64,000 bases of DNA from Gemella cuniculi DSM 15828 (lineage in GTDB: Bacteria; Bacillota; Bacilli; Staphylococcales; Gemellaceae). Below the pieces are notes generated by a model. It made no database searches, was not told where the DNA came from, and saw only the letters and a program-made list of their open reading frames with translations. Both the position numbers and the translations under genes were made by a program. This document shows, one piece after another, positions 56,764 to 64,000 of this stretch (its first letter is position 1; each line of letters begins with the position of its first letter). The stretch is from assembly GCF_000425665.1 (NCBI RefSeq), contig NZ_KE384431.1:156692-220691 (forward strand). The letters run 5' to 3'.

Positions 56764-57489
56764 CTACATCTTAGAAAATACTTCTCCAATTTTTTCATTA
56801 ATCACTAAATCAGCAAAATCATCATGTGAGGTTGAGCTTTTATTTATTACTACTAAATGCTTTCCTTTAAAATATTGTATTAATGAAGCAGCAGGATAAA
56901 CAATTAATGAAGTACCACCAATAATCAAAACTTCTGCCTCTTTTACATATTTCACCGCTTGGCTAAAAATCATCATATCTAGCTCTTCTTCATATAATGT
57001 AACATATGGTTTTATAATTCCTTGACAATTTGTACAATACGGAATGGTATTTTTAATATTTAAAAATTGCTCTAAATTATAATATTTTCCACACTTAGTA
57101 CAGTAATTACTATCAACTGTACCATGAATTTTCAATACATTTTTACTTCCTGCCAATTCGTGAAGTGTATCAATATTTTGTGTAATAATTGCTTTTAATT
57201 TTCCAGCGTTTTCTAATTTTGCTAAATAGTGATGTGCTTTATTTGGTTTTGCATTAGGGTAGATTAAATGTTTTTTATAAAAATCAAAAAATTGTTCTGG
57301 ATATTTTTTAAACATTGTTTTAGATACTAATTGTTCTGGTGTAAAATGTTTCCCTAAGTTTATATTATAAACACCATCTGCACTACGAAAATCTGGAATA
57401 TTAGATTCCGTGGAAACGCCTGCACCTCCAAAGAAAACTATATTGTTGCTTTTTTCTATTATATTTTTCAATTTCTCTATTTTTTCCAT
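56764..57489 (-). CDS. cobB: Sir2 family NAD-dependent deacylase
   Basis: 241 residues. Motifs GGAGVSTESNIPDFRS (NAD loop), ITQNIDTLHELAGS, catalytic His in KIHGTVDSNYC, Cys4 zinc site CTKCGKYY and YCTNCQG, and GGTSLIVYPAASL. Removes acyl groups from lysines using NAD. Close to class U/M bacterial sirtuins. Confidence 0.94.
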   Translation of the reverse strand: MEKIEKLKNIIEKSNNIVFFGGAGVSTESNIPDFRSADGVYNINLGKHFTPEQLVSKTMFKKYPEQFFDFYKKHLIYPNAKPNKAHHYLAKLENAGKLKAIITQNIDTLHELAGSKNVLKIHGTVDSNYCTKCGKYYNLEQFLNIKNTIPYCTNCQGIIKPYVTLYEEELDMMIFSQAVKYVKEAEVLIIGGTSLIVYPAASLIQYFKGKHLVVINKSSTSHDDFADLVINEKIGEVFSKM

Positions 57490-57532
57490 AATAACTCCTT
57501 ATTTGAAAATTTTTATTTACTTTTATTAAGAA

Positions 57533-57573
57533 AAAGAAACTCACATACATATATCCTGTATACAAGTTTCTTT
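57533..57573 (-). terminator. Terminator of secA
   Basis: Stem AAAGAAACT/AGTTTCTTT with a longer inner pairing (GTATAC region), T-rich on the minus strand, just past the secA stop. Confidence 0.8.
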
Positions 57574-57591
57574 ACCATTAAGGAAACAAAT

Positions 57592-60162
57592 CTATGATTT
57601 ATTTCTTTGTTTTTCTTTTTGTGCTTTTAGTTCTTTAATTTTTTGTTTTCTTTCTTCTATACGTGCTTTTTTCTCTTCACGACTTTTACTTTTTACAGGC
57701 CCACGTGAAATATGTTCTTTACTATCGTTTGTAATTAAATTAGTTGGTTCTTCTTTCATCTCAATTTCTTCATGACGTTCTACTTTGATACGTAATAAAC
57801 TAGAAACGACTTCCCCTTCAATGTCATCAATCATGTATTCAAACATCTCATGACCTTCATTTTTATATTCACGAAGTGGGTCAATTTGTCCGTAAGAACG
57901 CAAGAAAATTCCTTTTCTAAGTTGATCCATTTGATCAATATGATCAGTCCATTTATCGTCAATGGCATTTAATAAAATATATTTTTCAAATGAATTCATA
58001 GTATCATCACCAAGAAGTTCTCTTTTTTCTTCTAATTCTTTATTAATTTTTTCAAGAGCAATCTCTTTGATTTCATCATCAGACATTACCTCTCCATACT
58101 CACTATCAGTAATTGGATTTTGACCTAAGAATTTTTCGTTTAGCGATTTTACTATTTCCTCTGTTTCTTCTTTTTCGCTTTGAACTTCAAGTGTTTGACC
58201 AACATACTGGATTGTTTTTTCCACTGCCTCATCTATCATCCTATCTATAATATCAGAAACAACTTCATTTTCTAATACTTCGTTTCTTTCTCCATACATT
58301 ATTTCACGTTGTTTACGCAACACATCATCGTATTGAAGAACCTGTTTACGTGCATCATAGTTATTACCTTCTACACGTTTTTGAGCACTTTCTACTGAAC
58401 GGCTGACCATTTTACTTTCAAGTGGGGTATCATCAGTTGCTCCCATAATTCTTTTCAATCTATCAGCACCAAAACGTACCATTAATTCATCTTCTAATGA
58501 TAAATAGAAACGACTATAGCCAGGATCTCCTTGACGACCTGAACGTCCACGAAGCTGGTTGTCAATACGACGTGATTCGTGTCGTTCTGTACCAATCACT
58601 GCTAATCCACCTAATTCACGAACACCTTCACCAAGTTTTATATCCGTACCACGACCAGCCATGTTGGTCGCGATAGTCACTGAACCTTTTTGTCCAGCTT
58701 GTTTAATGATCTCTGCTTCACTTTCATTTTGCTTAGCATTAAGAACTTTATGAGGCACACCATATTTATAAAGCAATTTAGAAACTAATTCACTAGTTTC
58801 AATAGAAACAGTCCCTAAAAGTATAGGTTGCCCCTTATCATAACGTTCTTTTACTTCTCTAGCCACTGCATTAAACTTCGCTTCCATATTTGAATAAATA
58901 AAATCTGGCGCATCATCTCTTATAATAGGCATATTAGTTGGAATTGTTGTAACATACATATTATAGATATTTCTAAATTCTTCTTCTTCCGTTTTTGCTG
59001 TCCCTGTCATTCCACTAAGTTTTTTATACATTCTAAAGAAGTTTTGGAAAGTGATAGTTGCCATCGTCTTACTTTCTCTTTGAATTTGAACACCCTCTTT
59101 TGCTTCAATAGCTTGGTGAAGTCCTTCTGAAAAACGACGTCCTGGCATCGTACGCCCAGTAAATTGGTCAACGATTAAAATCTCTCCATCTTCTGCAACG
59201 ACATAATCAACATCAAGTGCCATAGTGTAATTCGCTTTTAACGCTTGATTAATGTGATGAGTTAAATCAACATTTTTTATATCATAAAGATTTTTAAGAC
59301 CAAAATAATTTTCAGCCTTATCAATTCCACTTTCAGAAAGTTGAATTGCTTTTGTTTTAACATCTAATGTATAATCACCATCACTTCCATCTTCTTCTGT
59401 GGCTTTTTTCAAAGTTTTAACAAAAGCATTTGCTACTTGATAAAGTGAAGTAGATTCTTGACCTTCACCAGAAATAATAAGAGGAGTACGTGCTTCATCA
59501 ATAAGTACAGAGTCAACCTCATCAATTACAGCATAATTTAATGGGCGTTGAACACGTGCTTCTACAGATTTAACCATATTATCTCTTAAATAATCAAAAC
59601 CTAACTCATTATTTGTTGAATATGTTATATCTGCACTATATGCTTCTCTTTTTTCTTCTGAATTAAGAGAATTTAAATTAAGACCTACTGTCAGTCCTAA
59701 ATAATTATATAAAACTCCCATTTCTTCAGCATCACGTTGCGACAAATATTCATTGACGGTAACAACATGAACACCATCACCTGCAAGTGCATTTAAGTAT
59801 ACTGGCATAGTTGCTGTCAAAGTTTTACCTTCCCCTGTTCTCATTTCAGCAATATCACCACGATGAAGAGCAATTCCACCCATAATTTGAACTTTATAAG
59901 GCTTCATTCCTAGTGAACGGTGTGCACCTTCTCTTGCTGTCGCAAATGCATCAACTAATATTTTGTCCAAAATATCAGAAGTCGCTTTCCCGTTTTCTTT
60001 TTCTTCTTCTATAATTTTTTTAAACTCTTCTGTTTTGTTTTTTAATTCCTCTTCACTAAGCAGTGAATATTCTTCTTCTTTAGCTAAGACTTTATCAGCT
60101 AGTTTTGCTAAATTTCTTACTTCTTTTTTATTAGCATCGAATAATTTACCTAAAATAGACAT
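57592..60162 (-). CDS. secA: Preprotein translocase ATPase SecA, no C-terminal zinc finger
   Basis: 856 residues from the second ATG (AAGGA eight bases upstream; the ATG at 60168 is only two bases from it). Walker [14 protein letters not shown] box, PPXD region, motif [26 protein letters not shown]. Drives proteins through SecYEG. The protein ends in a Lys/Glu/Arg-rich helix ([14 protein letters not shown]...) without the CxCxSGKxxxxCCH metal site common in SecA. Lipid/SecB contacts through that site are therefore lost or moved. Confidence 0.97.
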   Translation of the reverse strand: MSILGKLFDANKKEVRNLAKLADKVLAKEEEYSLLSEEELKNKTEEFKKIIEEEKENGKATSDILDKILVDAFATAREGAHRSLGMKPYKVQIMGGIALHRGDIAEMRTGEGKTLTATMPVYLNALAGDGVHVVTVNEYLSQRDAEEMGVLYNYLGLTVGLNLNSLNSEEKREAYSADITYSTNNELGFDYLRDNMVKSVEARVQRPLNYAVIDEVDSVLIDEARTPLIISGEGQESTSLYQVANAFVKTLKKATEEDGSDGDYTLDVKTKAIQLSESGIDKAENYFGLKNLYDIKNVDLTHHINQALKANYTMALDVDYVVAEDGEILIVDQFTGRTMPGRRFSEGLHQAIEAKEGVQIQRESKTMATITFQNFFRMYKKLSGMTGTAKTEEEEFRNIYNMYVTTIPTNMPIIRDDAPDFIYSNMEAKFNAVAREVKERYDKGQPILLGTVSIETSELVSKLLYKYGVPHKVLNAKQNESEAEIIKQAGQKGSVTIATNMAGRGTDIKLGEGVRELGGLAVIGTERHESRRIDNQLRGRSGRQGDPGYSRFYLSLEDELMVRFGADRLKRIMGATDDTPLESKMVSRSVESAQKRVEGNNYDARKQVLQYDDVLRKQREIMYGERNEVLENEVVSDIIDRMIDEAVEKTIQYVGQTLEVQSEKEETEEIVKSLNEKFLGQNPITDSEYGEVMSDDEIKEIALEKINKELEEKRELLGDDTMNSFEKYILLNAIDDKWTDHIDQMDQLRKGIFLRSYGQIDPLREYKNEGHEMFEYMIDDIEGEVVSSLLRIKVERHEEIEMKEEPTNLITNDSKEHISRGPVKSKSREEKKARIEERKQKIKELKAQKEKQRNKS

Positions 60163-60703
60163 TCGCATTTTCCTTCCGAATAATTTTATTCACGATATTA
60201 TAATCATCATTTTATTATAACACTCATTTCCCTTTAAAGCAATAATTTCAAAGGAATTTTAAGTACACATTAAGTAAAAATATAAAAATAATCAAGAAAA
60301 ATACAATGCCAAAAAAAACGTTATGAATGATTAATTTTTTATTGATATAAATATCTTAATTTTCTTTTGTTATTAGAATATTTATTTTTTATATCTCATA
60401 CTCTCTTAAATTATACATGATTTTTTAGATTATTTTTATCATATACAATATAACTAGAATAATAATATTTCCTAATTTAAATTAAAAAGCTATATTTTAT
60501 TTTCATTTTTGAATTATTTAAAAATTATATATTTTTTTGTTACTTTGTTCTAAATATCGTATTCTAACAAAAATAATTTTCTTTGTAAAAAATAAAAGTG
60601 TAGTAGTCCTTCCTAAAAACAAAACTAAAATACAAAATAACCAGAGAAAAATTAATTTAAAATTATTCTCTAGTTATTTTTTAGTCTATGCTTAATTTGG
60701 CGA
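60163..60703. other. Intergenic region secA / ileS
   Basis: 541 AT-rich bases with the ileS terminator at 60636-60678; the rest shows no gene, RNA or repeat I can support. Confidence 0.6.
60636..60678 (-). terminator. Terminator of ileS
   Basis: 13-bp stem AATAACCAGAGAA with TTCTCTAGTTATT (one G-T pair), T-rich on the minus strand. Confidence 0.82.
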
Positions 60704-63436
60704 TTAATTATTTAAGATACTAGCACATCTTGGACATAAACTTTCTTCATTTACTTCTTCTACAATATTCCAGCAGCGTTCACAACGATGACCATCTGCT
60801 TTCGTTACTTTAATAGTTACTAAATCGTAGTTTACCCCACTATTTTCTTTTACGTCTACTTTACTAACGATAAATAGTTGATGTAAATTCCCCACTGAAT
60901 TTAACAACTCTGCTAGCTCTTCATCCTTACTATATATTTCTAAAGCAGCTTCTAATGATTTACCAATAATTTTTTCATTACGACTTTCTTCTAATGCTTT
61001 ATTTACATCATCTATTACTTTTAATAATTTATCCCATTTTACTTCTAGCTCATTATCAGCAATAATATTTTTTTCTGGAAAATCAAGTAGATGAACTGAT
61101 TCAGCATCCTCATATGGCATATTATCATAAATTTCTTCTGCTGTGAACGAAAGGATTGGTGCAAGTAGTCTAACTGATTTACTCAAAATCGTATAAAGTA
61201 CTGTCAACATACTTAAGCGTTTATGAGAATCTTCACCTTCAATATAAAGAATGTCTTTTCCATAATCAAGATAGAACGAAGATAATTCTACATTGAAGAA
61301 ATTAGTTAATTCATTAGTTACACTGTTGAATTGATAATTTTCATAATTATCAAGAACATTTGCTACCACTTTTTCAAATTTAATTATCATGTATTTGTCT
61401 AATTCTTCAAGATCTTCATATGACAATAAATCACGTCTATTATCAAAACTTCCATTAAACAAGTTTCCTAACAAGAAGCGGAATGTATTTCTAATTTTTC
61501 TATAAGTTTCTGATACCTGTTTTAAAATATCATTCGAAATACGAACATCTTGTGTATAGTCAACACTTGCTGACCATAAGCGAATAATTTCTGCTCCAAG
61601 TTGTTTTCCCACATCATTTGGAGAAATAACATTCCCTAATGACTTACTCATTTTATTTCCATTACCGTCCATAACAAAACCAGCAGATACTAATTCTTTA
61701 TAAGGAGCCTCTCCAGAAATTGCTACTGATGTAATTAACGAAGAATTAAACCAACCGCGGTATTGATCACTTCCTTCTAAATAAAGGTCAGCTGGATATG
61801 TTAAATCATCACGTACTGCACAACATCCCTGATGAGATGTTCCAGAATCAAACCAAACATCCATGATATCCATCTCTTTAGTAAATTCTCCGTTTGGACT
61901 TCCTGGGTGAGTATACCCTTCAGGGAGTAATTCTTTAGCATCTTTGTAGAACCAAACATTTGATCCTTCTGCTTCAAAAATTTTCGCCACATGTTCAATT
62001 AATCCGTTGTCTAAAATTGCTTCTCCATTTTCTGCATAAAACACTGGTATTGGTACACCCCAAACTCGCTGACGGCTAATTACCCAATCTCCACGATCAC
62101 GAATCATATTATATAATCTTGGTTTACCCCATTCACTATAAAATTTAGTGTTATCTACCGCTTCTAATAATTCTTTACGAAACGCATCAATAGAACAGAA
62201 CCATTGAGGTGTCGCACGGAAAATAATTGGTTTTTTACTACGCCAATCATGTGGATATGAGTGAGTAATATCTTCACGTTTTAACAACGCTCCAATTTCA
62301 TCTAAGTGTGCAATGATATTTTTATTAGCGTCAAAAACAAATTGACCAGCGAATTGTCCCGCTTCTTCTGTCAGAACACCTTGATTATCAACCGGAGATA
62401 ACACTCCAAGTTTATATTTCCCTTGACCAACAAGATAGTCATCAACCCCGTGTCCAGGAGCAGTATGAACTAATCCAGTCCCTGAATCTAATGTTACGTA
62501 GTCCGCTAAAATTAATGTAGAAGTACGCTCTAAGAATGGATGTTGACATAATAAATATTCCAAGTCTTTACCTACTAGTACTTCTCCAGTTTCATAGTCA
62601 TCCCAACCAAATTTTTCTGCAAGATGGCTTACGCGTTCTTTCGCCACTAAGTAACTCTCTCCATTAGCTTTAACCACTTGATATTCAAAATCAGGGTGAA
62701 CAGCAATACCTAAGTTTGCCGGTAATGTCCAAGGTGTAGTCGTCCAAATTACAAATTTTGTTCCTTTTTCTACTGCACCATTTTCGCTAACTAAATCAAA
62801 TGCAACATAAATAGATGGAGAGGTATGATCTCTATACTCAATTTCTGCTTCTGCCAACGCAGATTCAGATGACGGTGACCAATAGATAGGTTTTAGTCCT
62901 TTATAGATGTATCCTTTATCTACCATTTTTCCAAATACTCGAATTTGTTCAGCTTCAAATTTTGGATCAAGGGTAATATATGGATTTTCCCAATCTCCTA
63001 TAACTCCTAATTTTTTAAAATCTGCACGTTGCTTATCAACTTGTTTTAATGCATAATCTTTACATTTATTTCTAAATTTAGTTGCTGGCATTGACTTTCT
63101 ATCCACACCATTATTCACTAGAACTTGTTCTATTGGCAATCCATGCGTATCCCATCCTGGAACATAATTAGATACAAAACCATTCATATTTTTATATTTC
63201 ACGATAAAATCTTTTAAAATTTTATTAAGTGCATGACCAATATGAATGTTACCATTAGCATACGGAGGACCATCATGAAGTACATATGTTGGTTTCCCTG
63301 AATTTTTTTCTAAAATTTTTCTGTATAAATCCATTTCTTCCCAACGTTTTAAAAATTCAGGTTCTTTGTTCGGAAGATTACCACGCATTGGAAATTTTGT
63401 TTTTGGCATTAACAATGTATCTTTTAACTCTACCAT
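60704..63436 (-). CDS. ileS: Isoleucyl-tRNA synthetase
   Basis: 910 residues from the ATG with AAAGGAG upstream; an ATG at 63451 is in frame but forms part of that site. Class I synthetase: GPPYANGNIHIGHALNK (HIGH), editing domain with GTGLVHTAPGHG, KMSKS in GNKMSKSLGN, anticodon domain, and C-terminal zinc ribbon CERCW...CPRC. Preceded by an isoleucine T-box. Confidence 0.98.
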   Translation of the reverse strand: MVELKDTLLMPKTKFPMRGNLPNKEPEFLKRWEEMDLYRKILEKNSGKPTYVLHDGPPYANGNIHIGHALNKILKDFIVKYKNMNGFVSNYVPGWDTHGLPIEQVLVNNGVDRKSMPATKFRNKCKDYALKQVDKQRADFKKLGVIGDWENPYITLDPKFEAEQIRVFGKMVDKGYIYKGLKPIYWSPSSESALAEAEIEYRDHTSPSIYVAFDLVSENGAVEKGTKFVIWTTTPWTLPANLGIAVHPDFEYQVVKANGESYLVAKERVSHLAEKFGWDDYETGEVLVGKDLEYLLCQHPFLERTSTLILADYVTLDSGTGLVHTAPGHGVDDYLVGQGKYKLGVLSPVDNQGVLTEEAGQFAGQFVFDANKNIIAHLDEIGALLKREDITHSYPHDWRSKKPIIFRATPQWFCSIDAFRKELLEAVDNTKFYSEWGKPRLYNMIRDRGDWVISRQRVWGVPIPVFYAENGEAILDNGLIEHVAKIFEAEGSNVWFYKDAKELLPEGYTHPGSPNGEFTKEMDIMDVWFDSGTSHQGCCAVRDDLTYPADLYLEGSDQYRGWFNSSLITSVAISGEAPYKELVSAGFVMDGNGNKMSKSLGNVISPNDVGKQLGAEIIRLWSASVDYTQDVRISNDILKQVSETYRKIRNTFRFLLGNLFNGSFDNRRDLLSYEDLEELDKYMIIKFEKVVANVLDNYENYQFNSVTNELTNFFNVELSSFYLDYGKDILYIEGEDSHKRLSMLTVLYTILSKSVRLLAPILSFTAEEIYDNMPYEDAESVHLLDFPEKNIIADNELEVKWDKLLKVIDDVNKALEESRNEKIIGKSLEAALEIYSKDEELAELLNSVGNLHQLFIVSKVDVKENSGVNYDLVTIKVTKADGHRCERCWNIVEEVNEESLCPRCASILNN

Positions 63437-63459
63437 TTTTTCTCCTTTCAATTATAAAA

Positions 63460-63656
63460 AACCCCTAGTAAAAGTTTATAGAGGGCGAAATGTATCCACG
63501 GTACCACCTCTTTTTAACTCCTACTAAGAGCACTCTTTGATTCTATTTTATTTTCACAATAAAGTGATAACTACTCACGCTTCATAAAACTTTTCACCAA
63601 CCAGTTTTTCTCTAAAAATCCACAATAATAGCCTTGTCTTTACTTAAGATGTTATA
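63460..63656 (-). promoter_or_regulatory. T-box leader of ileS
   Basis: Minus strand T-box core AGAGGTGGTACCGTGG (63496-63511) followed by an imperfect stem of CCCTC with GGGG and T6 before the ribosome site. An ATC at 63565-63567 is the likely isoleucine specifier (inference). Confidence 0.9.
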
Positions 63657-63685
63657 ATTATATTATATTTATCTCAAAGTTTCAA
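63657..63685 (-). promoter_or_regulatory. Promoter of the ileS T-box transcript
   Basis: Minus strand TTGAAA (63680-63685), 17-base spacer, TATAAT (63657-63662). Confidence 0.88.
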
Positions 63686-63854
63686 GTATTTTATGTGAAT
63701 TTAATTTAAAATTTTCTGAAAATAATATTTTTCATATTTTTTGTGCATCAATATTGATAAAAATTTTAATTTTATCATCACTTTTACTCAATGTTCTAAC
63801 ATGCATCTTCTCTGCTAATAAATTTTCACTTTATCTGAAAACTATTTTTTTGAG

Positions 63855-64000
63855 TTATGAACCTATATAATTTCTTAATGCTTGACCTCCATACTGTAGT
63901 AGTTGAGTATTTGTTACAGATGCTGTTAAATTAATTATCCCACTTTTTATTTCTATGTTATCTATCATAACAGGCAAATTTGAAGAAGAAAGTGTGATTA
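63855..64000 (-). CDS. C-terminal end of an unidentified protein
   Basis: 47 codons and a TAA stop, open to the window edge: ITLSSSNLPVMIDNIEIKSG ... TNTQLLQYGGQALRNYIGS-type text. The alternating strand pattern (IDNIEIKSGIINLTASV) recalls the C-termini of small extracytoplasmic DUF2140/YpmS-like proteins, but too little is visible to assign a family. Confidence 0.5.
   Translation of the reverse strand, partial: ITLSSSNLPVMIDNIEIKSGIINLTASVTNTQLLQYGGQALRNYIGS

Overview
The window is AT-rich chromosomal DNA of a low-GC Gram-positive bacterium (Bacillota, class Bacilli). Supporting signs are strong AGGAGG-type ribosome binding sites, consensus TTGACA/TATAAT promoters with 17-base spacers, T-box leaders ahead of alaS, pheST and ileS, a ZnuABC system with a Bacillus-type Zur box, EzrA, and the orders rimP-nusA-ylxR-ylxQ-infB-rbfA and dnaX-ybaB-recR. 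Base composition and gene content fit a Gemella-like organism, but the genus is my inference and was not searched. No prophage, intact insertion sequence, CRISPR array or rRNA operon is visible.

Layout. 1-7394 (minus): 3' part of this window's alaS with its T-box, then a dnaX-ybaB-recR-tkt-S1-domain gene run. 7395-9344: an 880-base gap holding an unusual array of stem-loops, then a lipoprotein gene broken at an A8 tract. 9577-13926: potABCD polyamine importer with an adjacent HTH-cupin regulator. 14264-19750: aldolase-type lyase, two pseudouridine synthases, M42 peptidase and class II fructose-bisphosphate aldolase. 20074-23627: rpsB-tsf-pyrH-frr plus two small conserved genes. 24057-26766 (plus): Zur-controlled zinc importer. 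26818-31286: ezrA, free-methionine sulfoxide reductase, ABC-F ATPase. 31396-35977: the nusA/infB translation-transcription operon. 36116-38145: VOC protein, DegV protein, nusG, secE. 38476-43363: pheS-pheT-plsY-folD behind a T-box. 43884-45861: ptsH-ptsI. 46179-48639: ruvA-ruvB-queH. 48838-50045: an orphan phosphonate-type binding protein and tRNA-His/tRNA-Cys. 50757-56557: ornithine cyclodeaminase family protein, cutC and a heterodimeric ABC exporter. 56764-63436: sirtuin, secA, ileS with T-box; the window ends in the 3' end of an unidentified gene.

Most of the window is core housekeeping. The part that ordinary annotation does not explain is 7733-8242: at least six consecutive stem-loops whose stems differ while the loops are nearly all 18 bases and share a CAAAG-type core. 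Two of them form a direct repeat of about 66 bases in which a changed stem base is compensated on the other arm. A minus-strand intrinsic terminator follows the array, so it could be transcribed as a structured RNA of about 0.6 kb. A related element lies at 51764-51813. Other points: DnaX lacks its whole zinc module and carries an in-phase A AAA AAA slippery site followed by a stop in the -1 frame; SecA lacks the C-terminal zinc finger; the lipoprotein gene has a frameshift at an A8 tract and an A10 tract in its promoter spacer.
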